DNA from: Rudaea sp.
GTDB taxonomy: Bacteria; Pseudomonadota; Gammaproteobacteria; Xanthomonadales; Rhodanobacteraceae
Reading direction: 5' to 3'
Assembly (NCBI GenBank): GCA_025934455.1
Contig: JAICYA010000027.1
Span: forward strand, 1-11,417
Length of the DNA stretch: 11,417 nt
This document shows positions 1-6,390 of this stretch, piece by piece. Each line of letters opens with the position of its first letter. The stretch's first letter is position 1. The position numbers and the translations under genes are program-made. The notes under the pieces were generated by a model. That model had not been told where the DNA came from, searched no databases, and saw nothing but the letters and a program-made list of their open reading frames with translations.

Positions 1-1241
1 ATCTTGCCCGGCATCGAGCCGATATAAGTACGGCGGTGGCCGCGGATCTCCGCCTCGTCACGCACGCCGCCGAGCGACACGCGCACGAACTCGCGGCCGG
101 TCGCCTTGGCGATCGACTTGCCGAGCGACGTCTTGCCGACGCCCGGAGGGCCGACAAGGCACAGAATCGGTCCGGTCAGCTTGTTGGCGCGCTGCTGCAC
201 GGCGAGATATTCGACGATGCGCTCCTTGACCTTTTCCAGGCCATAGTGATCGGCGTCGAGCACTTCCTCGGCGGCCTTGAGATCGCGGCGCACCTTGCTG
301 CGCTTGCGCCACGGCGCGCCGACCAGCCAGTCGACGTAGTTGCGCACGACGGTGGCTTCGGCCGACATCGGCGACATCTGCTTGAGCTTGTTGAGTTCCG
401 CGCGTGCCTTCTTCTCCACCGGCTTGGGCATGCCGGCCTTCTCGATCTTCTTGCCCAGTTCCTCGATCTCGTTCGGCGCTTCCTCGTTCTCGCCCAGTTC
501 CTTCTGGATCGCCTTCATCTGTTCGTTGAGGTAATACTCGCGCTGGCTCTTCTCCATCTGCGTCTTGACGCGGCCGCGGATGCGCTTCTCGATCTGCTGT
601 ACGTCGATCTCGCCCTCGACGAAACCAATGAGCATTTCCAGGCGATCGGCGACGTCGGGCGTTTCCAGCAGGCGCTGTTTGTCGGACAGGCGGATCGACA
701 GATGCGCGGCGATGGTATCGGCCAGGCGCGAGGCGTCGTCGATGCCGGCGAGCGTGGTCAGCAACTCCGGCGGAATCTTGCGGTTGAGCTTGACGAAGCT
801 CTCGAATTGAGACACGACGGTGCGCACCACGACTTCGATCTCGCGCGGCGCGCGCGTGTAGGCGGGTTCGAGCGCGCGCACGTGGCCGGTCATCACGCCG
901 TCGCGCTCGCCGTAGCGCACGACTTCCGCGCGCGTGCTGCCTTCGACCAGCACCTTGACCGTGCCGTCCGGCAGCTTGAGCAATTGCAGGATGCTGGCGA
1001 CCGTACCGATCGGATACAGGTCGCCGGCCTTGGGATCGTCGATGTCCGCGCCGCGCTGCGCCACCAGCAGGATGCGCTTGTCGCCGGCCATGGTGATGTC
1101 CAGCGCCTTCATCGATTTTTCGCGACCGACGAACAGCGGAATCACCATGTGCGGATAGACCACGACGTCGCGCAGCGGCAGTACCGGCAATTCGGCAATG
1201 GCGGCAATGGCGGACGTTTCGGGCTTGATGCTGGTGCTCAT
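1..1241 (-). CDS. lon: Lon protease (ATP-dependent, class S16), N-terminal half; runs off the left edge
   Basis: Lon is a cytoplasmic AAA+ serine protease that degrades misfolded and short-lived regulatory proteins. Reading the minus strand from ATG at 1239-1241 gives an open frame to the window edge: 413 complete codons and no stop. The N-terminal substrate-recognition domain starts with [19 protein letters not shown] (about residues 18-36). A coiled-coil stretch with the Lon-typical segments [18 protein letters not shown] and [16 protein letters not shown] follows. The Walker A motif GPPGVGKT falls at residues 364-371, close to its place in E. coli Lon. The Walker B, sensor and Ser-Lys protease domains lie outside the window. 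A Shine-Dalgarno AGGA sits 6 nt before the start. The upstream neighbour is a cell-wall amidase, not clpX, the usual partner. Family assignment is certain; completeness cannot be judged. Confidence 0.97.
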   Translation of the reverse strand, partial: MSTSIKPETSAIAAIAELPVLPLRDVVVYPHMVIPLFVGREKSMKALDITMAGDKRILLVAQRGADIDDPKAGDLYPIGTVASILQLLKLPDGTVKVLVEGSTRAEVVRYGERDGVMTGHVRALEPAYTRAPREIEVVVRTVVSQFESFVKLNRKIPPELLTTLAGIDDASRLADTIAAHLSIRLSDKQRLLETPDVADRLEMLIGFVEGEIDVQQIEKRIRGRVKTQMEKSQREYYLNEQMKAIQKELGENEEAPNEIEELGKKIEKAGMPKPVEKKARAELNKLKQMSPMSAEATVVRNYVDWLVGAPWRKRSKVRRDLKAAEEVLDADHYGLEKVKERIVEYLAVQQRANKLTGPILCLVGPPGVGKTSLGKSIAKATGREFVRVSLGGVRDEAEIRGHRRTYIGSMPGK

Positions 1242-1304
1242 TGCGTTTCCTGTCGATGGTGTGGCGCGGCGGTTCACGGCCAGCGTGAGCGCATGCGCGA
1301 TATT

Positions 1305-1337
1305 CGTCAAGTGACGACGCGTCGACAGGATTTCAAG
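1305..1337 (-). promoter_or_regulatory. Candidate lon promoter with overlapping inverted repeats
   Basis: The 123-bp gap between the amidase stop and the lon start holds the heat-shock-like -35 element CTTGAAA (minus strand, 1331-1337). After 14 bp comes CGTCACTT (1309-1316), a poor match to a sigma-32 -10 (CCCCATNT). The -10 part overlaps an inverted repeat, CGTCA-2 nt-TGACG (1305-1316), which touches a perfect 10-bp palindrome, CGACGCGTCG (1315-1324). Lon is heat-inducible in many bacteria, so sigma-32 control is reasonable, but the weak -10 leaves this uncertain. No convincing sigma-70 pair was found here. Confidence 0.35.
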
Positions 1338-1364
1338 ATGGAGATGATGCGCCGCGCGGCGTTG

Positions 1365-2615
1365 TCAGGATTTCGGCACGCGCGCGGCAATCGCATCGTC
1401 CGCGAGATCCGCGGAATCGGCATCGACCGCACGCTCGGCAACGCTACGCGGCTTGTCGCGTCGTGCATTCGCCGCGAACAGGGTTCCGGGCGGCGGCGCC
1501 GCCTCGAAATAATCGCGCAAGCCGCCGAGGATGGCGTCGGCGAGTTTCTGCCGCTGTGCCGGACTCTTCAGGCGTTTTTCCTCGGCCGGGTTGGTAATGA
1601 ACGCGGTTTCCACCAGGACCGACGGCACGTCCGGCGAACGCAGCACGACGAAATTGGCTTTCTCGACGTAGCCGCGATGGGTCGGACCGATTTTGGCCAA
1701 GGCATGCAGCACGCGCTTGGCGACCGCGTCGCTGGCCTCGGCGGTCGCGCCCTGCGACAGATCCAGCAACACCGCCGCGAGCGTGTTGTCCTTGTCTTCG
1801 AGTTTCACCCCGCCGACGAGGTCGGCGCGATTCTCGCGATCGGCCAGCCAGCGCGCCGCCTCATTCGTCGCGCCGCGCGGCGAGAGCACCCACACCGACG
1901 AACCGCGCGCGTCGCCGCTGGCGTAGGCATCGGCATGGATCGACACGAACAAATCGGCCTTGGCCTCGCGCGCCTTCTGGTAGCGTTCCTGCAGCGGGAT
2001 GAAATAATCGCCGTCGCGCGTCAACACCGCGTGCATGCCGGGCTGCTTGTCGACGAGCTTGGCCAAATCGCGCGCCACGGCCAGCGTGATGTCTTTCTCG
2101 CGCGTGCCGCCGTTGCCGGTGGCACCGGGGTCCACGCCACCGTGGCCGGCATCGATGGCAACGACCACGTCGCGCGGCATGGCCGCGAGCGCGGCCATGC
2201 TCTTGACTGGCGCGCCGCTTTTTTTCGTATACAAATCCACGACCAGGCGGTAGTCGCCGCCGCGGCCGCGCGGCTGCACGAAACTCTTCGGCTGTACGGC
2301 GGTTGCGAGATCCAGCACCACACGCACGCCGTCCTTGCCGTGCCGGCCTGTGCGCACGCTCTTGAGCACGCCCGTCCCGGAAGGTGGTGCGAAGCCGCCG
2401 GCCAAAGCGGAGTCGCCCACGTCGATGACGAGGCGATCCGGATTCGCAATCTCGAACAATTTGTAGTCCGGCCGCGCGGAAAGATCGAAGCTGATGCGCA
2501 GGTAGCCGTCGCCCTGGGTTGCCCGGGCCGAACGGATTTCAGCCGCCCACGCGGGTGCGGCCAGCACGGCCGCGCAGGCGACGAAACATCCGATCCGGGC
2601 CGCTACTCCCCTCAT
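1365..2615 (-). CDS. amiB: Periplasmic N-acetylmuramoyl-L-alanine amidase (AMIN + Amidase_3)
   Basis: This zinc amidase cuts the bond between MurNAc and the stem peptide and splits septal peptidoglycan during cell separation. The 416 residues start with a Sec-type signal peptide (cleavage probably after PAWA, about residue 24); there is no twin-arginine motif. An AMIN targeting domain spans about residues 25-130. The Amidase_3 domain (about 150-370) shows zinc ligands His158 (DAGHGG), Glu173 (REKD) and His227 (SIHADA), plus catalytic Glu336 (VETAFITN). The stretch at about 250-310 fits the inhibitory helix of septal, EnvC/NlpD-activated amidases. There is no C-terminal LysM domain; the last 45 residues are a low-complexity tail. 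Position after tsaE and the Sec signal favour the AmiB name, though relatives are often annotated amiC. The start lacks a Shine-Dalgarno, but an in-frame TGA 9 nt upstream excludes a longer form. Confidence 0.93.
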   Translation of the reverse strand: MRGVAARIGCFVACAAVLAAPAWAAEIRSARATQGDGYLRISFDLSARPDYKLFEIANPDRLVIDVGDSALAGGFAPPSGTGVLKSVRTGRHGKDGVRVVLDLATAVQPKSFVQPRGRGGDYRLVVDLYTKKSGAPVKSMAALAAMPRDVVVAIDAGHGGVDPGATGNGGTREKDITLAVARDLAKLVDKQPGMHAVLTRDGDYFIPLQERYQKAREAKADLFVSIHADAYASGDARGSSVWVLSPRGATNEAARWLADRENRADLVGGVKLEDKDNTLAAVLLDLSQGATAEASDAVAKRVLHALAKIGPTHRGYVEKANFVVLRSPDVPSVLVETAFITNPAEEKRLKSPAQRQKLADAILGGLRDYFEAAPPPGTLFAANARRDKPRSVAERAVDADSADLADDAIAARVPKS

Positions 2616-2622
2616 GCGGCGT

Positions 2623-2652
2623 ATTCAAACGCAAAACCACTGCGGATTTCAA
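2623..2652 (-). promoter_or_regulatory. Candidate amidase promoter giving a leaderless mRNA
   Basis: In the 101-bp tsaE-amidase gap the minus strand reads TTGAAA (2647-2652), an 18-bp spacer, then TTGAAT (2623-2628). This matches sigma-70 well at -35 and only 4/6 at -10. The -10 ends exactly 7 nt before the ATG at 2615, so the predicted transcript begins at or next to the start codon. No Shine-Dalgarno precedes that ATG. The remaining gap is AT-rich compared with its surroundings, and I see no clear terminator in it. Co-transcription from nnr-tsaE is also possible. Confidence 0.35.
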
Positions 2653-2716
2653 GTACTTTTTCTTTATGAATCGAAGATTTGCACGAGAAAGCTCCCGTGA
2701 AAATCAGGAATCGCGG

Positions 2717-3184
2717 CTAAGCCGCTGTCTTGAATCCGGTCAACCAACGCTCTCCCCTATCGCTGCGGGCATGCAGCGCGACATCACGGCCCGAACCCGC
2801 ATGAGCCAGGCTCACGGTCAAATCCGGTAATGGAATCGCGCCCACGCCGCGCTCGGGCCATTCGACCAGCCACAAGACCGGACCATCGGCCAAATCGCGC
2901 AAACCCAGCCATTCCAGTTCCTCGGCGGCGGCGATGCGGTACAGATCCAGGTGCTGCGCCGCCAACCCCGGCAGCGCATAGGATTCGATGAGGGTGTAGG
3001 TCGGACTCTTGATGCGCTCGCCGGCGCCGAGCGCGCGCAACAGCGCGCGCGCAAACGTGGTCTTGCCCGCGCCGAGCGGCCCTGCCAAATGGATGCTGCC
3101 GCCGCCGCGCAGGCGCGGCGCCAGTTCGTGCGCGAGCGCGGCGAGCGCGTCCTCGTCGATCCCGTTGAAAGCGATTTCAGTCAT
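2717..3184 (-). CDS. tsaE: tRNA threonylcarbamoyladenosine synthesis ATPase TsaE
   Basis: TsaE is the small cytoplasmic P-loop ATPase that works with TsaB and TsaD to place t6A at position 37 of tRNAs reading ANN codons. The 155-residue product has the usual family length. It contains Walker A GPLGAGKTT at residues 35-43, the switch segment SPTYTL (60-65), HLDLYRI (78-84) and the conserved EWP (108-110). The frame stays open further upstream, but the start at 3182-3184 (MTEIAF) fits the family length; MDWP four codons earlier is an alternative. The start overlaps the nnr stop by 8 bp, which points to translational coupling. The nnr-tsaE-amidase order matches E. coli yjeF-yjeE-amiB. Confidence 0.95.
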   Translation of the reverse strand: MTEIAFNGIDEDALAALAHELAPRLRGGGSIHLAGPLGAGKTTFARALLRALGAGERIKSPTYTLIESYALPGLAAQHLDLYRIAAAEELEWLGLRDLADGPVLWLVEWPERGVGAIPLPDLTVSLAHAGSGRDVALHARSDRGERWLTGFKTAA

Positions 3185-4655
3185 CGGCCAATCCATTGCG
3201 AAGGCGGCGCAGATGCGCGAACAGATCGCTCGCGAGCGTCCCCGCTTCGCCGCCATGCGCCGCCGCGTCGCCAGCTTGCGCGTGCAGGGAAACACCCAGG
3301 CGCGCCGCGCGCCAGGCATTCAATCCCTGTGCCATCAGCCCCGCTATGACACCGGTCAGCACATCGCCCATGCCGCCCGAGGCCATGCCCGGATTGCCCC
3401 ACGGGCATGCCGCCACGTCACCGCGTTCGTGCGCTATCAGCGTGCCCGCGCCCTTGAGCACGGCCACGCAGCGATGGCGCGTCGCCAGTTCGCGCACCGC
3501 GGCAAAGCGGTCGCTGGCAATGCGTTCGCTGCTCCAACCCAGCAAACGCGAAGCTTCGCCCGGATGCGGCGTGATCACGCTGCCCGGCGGCAGCGCGGCC
3601 GTTTGCGCAGCAAGCAGGTTCAACGCATCCGCATCCACGACAGCGGGTTTGTGCGAGCCCAATGCCGCCCGCCAAAGTGTCCGGCTCCAATCGGATTGGC
3701 CCAGCCCAGGCCCCAACGCGATGACATTGGCGCGGGCGAACAAAGCTGTCAGCGCAGTAGTCGCATCGGTTGTCGCGTGCGCCATCACTTCGGGCCGCGC
3801 GGCATTGATTGCGGCGATGTTTTCCGCACGCGTCGCGGCGCTGACCAGGCCTGCGCCCACGCGCAGCGCCGCTTCCGCGCACAGGCGGATCGCGCCACCC
3901 ATGCCGGCATCGCCACCAATCGCCAGTACATGGCCACAATCGCCCTTGTGCGCGCCGCGCTCGCGCGGCGGCAACCACGACGCCATCCGGCGTGGATCGA
4001 GCAGGCGCGCATCGAATGCGCCATTGGCAAACGCTTCTTCCGGCAATCCAAGGCGATCCAGCACGACGGTGCCGCAGTAATCCAGCGCCGCGCCGGTCGA
4101 CAGTCCGCGTTTTCGCGCGATGAAACTCACCGTGATTTCAGCACGCACCGCCGTACCCATCACCGCGCCGGTGTCGGCGTTGATCCCGGATGGCACGTCC
4201 AGCGCCAGCACCGGCCGGCCCGTCGCGTCCATGTGGCGCATCGTTTCCGCCACCACGCCGTCCACCGGACGCGCCAAACCCGTGCCGAAAATCGCATCGA
4301 CGTAAACATCCGCGGCGGGCAGCCCGTGTTCCGCTGCAATGATTTCTCCGCCGGCATCGCGCCAGGCATCGCGTGCGCGTTTCGCATCTGCTGTCACCGG
4401 CTCAGCCAGTGCCAGCACGACGGTCGGCAAGCCGGCCTCGCGCGCCAGGCAAGCGAGCAGGTAGCCGTCGCCACCGTTGTTGCCGCCACCGCACAGCACA
4501 GCCAGTCGCGCCATGCGTGGCCAGCGTGCACGCAGCACGCGCCACGCCGCGCCGGCGGCGCGCCGCATGAGGTCGAATCCGGCGATGCCGAGGTCCTCGA
4601 TCGCATGGCGATCCAGCTCGCGAACCTGTTTTGCAGTGTACAAACGGCTGCTCAT
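3177..4655 (-). CDS. nnr: Bifunctional NAD(P)H-hydrate epimerase / ADP-dependent dehydratase
   Basis: This repair enzyme restores NAD(P)H that has been hydrated to NAD(P)HX: the N-terminal epimerase interconverts the R and S forms and the C-terminal domain dehydrates the S form using ADP. The 492 residues match the length of fused YjeF proteins. The epimerase half (about 1-215) shows GGGNNGGDG at 56-64, DAIFGTGL at 120-127 and ALDVPSG at 151-157. The dehydratase half (about 225-485) shows HKGDCGH at 236-242, TPHPGE at 362-367 and the signature NPGMASGGMGDVLTG at 421-435. The ATG at 4653-4655 lacks a Shine-Dalgarno and lies 8 nt from a TATAAA box, so its mRNA may be leaderless. It is the first gene of the nnr-tsaE unit and diverges from queG. 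All key motifs are intact. Confidence 0.96.
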   Translation of the reverse strand: MSSRLYTAKQVRELDRHAIEDLGIAGFDLMRRAAGAAWRVLRARWPRMARLAVLCGGGNNGGDGYLLACLAREAGLPTVVLALAEPVTADAKRARDAWRDAGGEIIAAEHGLPAADVYVDAIFGTGLARPVDGVVAETMRHMDATGRPVLALDVPSGINADTGAVMGTAVRAEITVSFIARKRGLSTGAALDYCGTVVLDRLGLPEEAFANGAFDARLLDPRRMASWLPPRERGAHKGDCGHVLAIGGDAGMGGAIRLCAEAALRVGAGLVSAATRAENIAAINAARPEVMAHATTDATTALTALFARANVIALGPGLGQSDWSRTLWRAALGSHKPAVVDADALNLLAAQTAALPPGSVITPHPGEASRLLGWSSERIASDRFAAVRELATRHRCVAVLKGAGTLIAHERGDVAACPWGNPGMASGGMGDVLTGVIAGLMAQGLNAWRAARLGVSLHAQAGDAAAHGGEAGTLASDLFAHLRRLRNGLADD

Positions 4656-4663
4656 GCTGGAAG

Positions 4664-4671
4664 TTTATACT
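4664..4671. promoter_or_regulatory. Shared symmetric -10 element between queG and nnr
   Basis: Only 23 bp separate the two divergent ATGs, and their centre reads TTTATACT. On the plus strand TATACT (4666-4671) ends 7 nt before the queG ATG. On the minus strand TATAAA (4669 down to 4664) ends 8 nt before the nnr ATG. Both distances equal a normal -10 to transcription-start spacing, so both mRNAs would begin at or within a base or two of their start codons. Neither gene has a usable Shine-Dalgarno. The -35 regions would lie inside the opposite coding sequence and match consensus poorly on both sides, which is the main weakness of this call. Confidence 0.55.
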
Positions 4672-4678
4672 TTGCGCA

Positions 4679-5752
4679 ATGAACGCGCCCGACTACATCG
4701 AACTTGCTGCCCGCATCAAACGTTGGGGCTCGGAGTTGGGCTTCGCGCAAGTCGGCATCGCCACGACCGAACTTGGCGACGACGAAACGAATCTGCTCAA
4801 CTGGCTGACGCAGGGCCGCCACGGCGAGATGGAATACATGGCGCGTCATGGCACGAAACGAAGCCGTCCCGCGGACCTGCACACGGGCACCGTGCGCGTG
4901 ATTTCCGCACGGCTGGATTACGATCCGCCGGGCGCACGCAATGGCTGGGAAGTGATCGAGGATCCCGAACTCGGCTTCGTTTCGCGATATGCGCTGGGCC
5001 GCGATTACCACAAGCTCATGCGCGCGCGTTTGCAAAAACTCGCCGACCGCATCGCCAGCGAAATCGGTCCCTTCGGCTACCGCGCGTTTTCCGATTCCGC
5101 GCCGGTGCTGGAAAAGGCGCTGGCGCGCAATGCAGGCCTGGGCTGGATCGGCAAGCACACCAACCTGATCAACCGTCGTGCCGGTTCGTGGTTCTTCCTC
5201 GGCGAACTGTATACCGACCTGCCGCTGCCGGCGGATGAAGCCGAAAGCGACCACTGCGGCACCTGCGTGCGCTGCATCGAAGTGTGTCCGACCCAGGCCA
5301 TCGTCGGTCCGCAGCAACTCGACGCACGCCGCTGCATTTCCTACCTGACCATCGAATTGCGCGGCAGCATTCCGCTCGAACTGCGTCCACTCATCGGCAA
5401 CCGCATCTACGGCTGCGATGACTGCCAGCTGGTGTGCCCGTGGAACAAGTTCGCGAGGAAAAGCGTCGAGCCGGATTTCGCCGTGCGCCACGGACTGGAC
5501 GGCGCCGCCCTCGTCGACCTGTTCGGCTGGAACGAAGCGGACTTCCTCGCCCGCACCGAAGGTTCCGCGATCCGCCGCATCGGCCACGAACAATGGCTGC
5601 GCAATATCGCCGTGGCGCTGGGCAATGCGCCGCGCAACCCCGTCATCATTAAGGCGCTGAAATCACGCGCGGAGCACCCCTCTGCGCTGGTGCGCGAGCA
5701 TGTGGCGTGGGCGTTGGAACGGCAGGTCTCTAGGCCGCCTGCTTCGGGATAG
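4679..5752 (+). CDS. queG: Epoxyqueuosine reductase QueG
   Basis: QueG catalyses the last step of queuosine synthesis: cobalamin- and iron-sulfur-dependent reduction of epoxyqueuosine in the wobble position of GUN-anticodon tRNAs. The 357-residue protein has an N-terminal cobalamin-binding domain, the conserved segment [12 protein letters not shown] (139-150; its Asp is the proposed proton donor of the family) and [12 protein letters not shown] (153-164). Two ferredoxin-type [4Fe-4S] sites follow: Cys193, 196, 199, 203 and Cys219, 246, 249, 253. The C-terminal HEAT-like part (about 295-350) is present. The frame extends upstream to 4631, but that start lies inside nnr; ATG 4679-4681 (MNAPDY) fits the family. 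Its 3' end overlaps panD tail-to-tail by 23 bp. Confidence 0.96.
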   Translation: MNAPDYIELAARIKRWGSELGFAQVGIATTELGDDETNLLNWLTQGRHGEMEYMARHGTKRSRPADLHTGTVRVISARLDYDPPGARNGWEVIEDPELGFVSRYALGRDYHKLMRARLQKLADRIASEIGPFGYRAFSDSAPVLEKALARNAGLGWIGKHTNLINRRAGSWFFLGELYTDLPLPADEAESDHCGTCVRCIEVCPTQAIVGPQQLDARRCISYLTIELRGSIPLELRPLIGNRIYGCDDCQLVCPWNKFARKSVEPDFAVRHGLDGAALVDLFGWNEADFLARTEGSAIRRIGHEQWLRNIAVALGNAPRNPVIIKALKSRAEHPSALVREHVAWALERQVSRPPASG

Positions 5753-6110
5753 AGTTCTTGGTGTGGCTCATGCGGTTCTTCGCGTCGACGTAAACCAGGG
5801 TCGGTTTGAAGTGCGCGGCTTCGGCTTCGCTCAATTGCGCATAGGCGCAGATGATGACGATGTCGCCCGGGGATGCGCGATGCGCGGCGGCGCCGTTGAC
5901 CGAGATGATGCCGGAACCCTCGTCCGCGCGGATCGCGTAGGTGACGAAGCGCTGGCCGTTGTTGACGTTGTAGATGTGGATCTGTTCGTACTCGCGGATG
6001 CCGGAGGCGTCCAGCAATAGGCCGTCGATCGCGCAGGAACCCTCGTAGTGCAATTCGGCGTGGGTGACGCTGGCGCGGTGGATCTTGGCTTTGAGCAGGC
6101 TCAGATGCAT
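5730..6110 (-). CDS. panD: Aspartate 1-decarboxylase proenzyme
   Basis: PanD decarboxylates L-aspartate to beta-alanine, which PanC joins to pantoate. It is made as an inactive proenzyme that cleaves itself between Gly24 and Ser25 to form the catalytic pyruvoyl group. The 126-residue sequence has EGSC at 23-26, so the cleavage site is intact, together with Lys9, Arg54 and Tyr58, the residues that line the active site in E. coli PanD (also 126 aa). It lies downstream of panB-panC on the same strand but is separated from them by 277 bp containing a terminator, and it appears to have its own promoter. The final seven codons overlap the end of convergent queG. Confidence 0.97.
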   Translation of the reverse strand: MHLSLLKAKIHRASVTHAELHYEGSCAIDGLLLDASGIREYEQIHIYNVNNGQRFVTYAIRADEGSGIISVNGAAAHRASPGDIVIICAYAQLSEAEAAHFKPTLVYVDAKNRMSHTKNSIPKQAA

Positions 6111-6177
6111 GGCGGTCTCGCGATCAATCGTGTGTCATTTACGCAACATTGCCGCCTGATTCTGCGGCGCCGCACAA

Positions 6178-6206
6178 ATTATCCGCGTAGCGCGCGAAAT
6201 CGGCAA
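6178..6206 (-). promoter_or_regulatory. Candidate sigma-70 promoter of panD
   Basis: Reading the minus strand, TTGCCG (6201-6206) is followed after 17 bp by GATAAT (6178-6183). Both boxes match sigma-70 consensus well and the spacing is ideal. The start would fall near 6171, giving a leader of about 60 nt before the panD ATG. The site is downstream of the panBC terminator, which supports independent transcription of panD. I see no riboswitch-like structure in the leader. Confidence 0.55.
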
Positions 6207-6238
6207 GACTTGCGGCGAATCCACTACAAGCTGGGGCG

Positions 6239-6269
6239 AAAAAAAACCCCCGCTTATGCAGCGAGGGTT
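6239..6269 (-). terminator. Rho-independent terminator after panC
   Basis: On the minus strand a 10-bp stem (AACCCTCGCT pairing with AGCGGGGGTT, one G-U wobble) closes a 5-nt loop, and eight consecutive T residues (6246 down to 6239, the first two also in the stem) follow. This is a textbook intrinsic terminator, ending the pcnB-folK-panB-panC transcript about 120 nt after the panC stop and ahead of panD. Confidence 0.9.
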
Positions 6270-6310
6270 GAATTATCGGAGTGACGATTACCAGAACGAT
6301 GCCGCCCTGC

Positions 6311-6390
6311 TAGCCTTTGGGGCAACGCGCGAACGTTGCAAAAATCCCGATGGCAGTGGTGAGAATACCACAGACGTTGCGCCAAAGCTA
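6311..6390 (-). other. Structured 3' UTR element starting at the panC stop codon
   Basis: From the panC TAG, the minus-strand RNA can form a long closing stem: 6375-6390 pairs with 6311-6327 in 15 base pairs, interrupted by one bulged G and one C-C mismatch. Inside it lie two small hairpins: GTGGT-6 nt-ACCAC (6356-6371) and GCAACG-6 nt-CGTTGC (6322-6339). The second hairpin shares its CGTTGC arm with the closing stem, so those two pairings compete. The terminator at 6239-6269 follows. It could be a stability element or a 3'-UTR-derived small RNA. I do not recognise it as a known RNA family. Confidence 0.55.

Noticed and set aside
36..2669. 877-codon open frame on the plus strand opposite lon and the amidase
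   Set aside because: It is an antisense shadow: the opposite strand encodes two clear families, and the translated product is rich in Arg, His, Ala and Asp without any recognisable motif. High-GC codon use keeps such frames open.
3009..4682. 557-codon plus-strand open frame opposite tsaE and nnr
   Set aside because: The minus strand carries intact nnr and tsaE motifs. The antisense product has no domain pattern and shows composition typical of a reverse-complement frame.
6111..6390. Known pan RNA motif or other riboswitch for the pantothenate genes
   Set aside because: The structured part lies after panC and ends in a terminator. I see no match to the pan motif layout, which is reported upstream of pan genes in other phyla.
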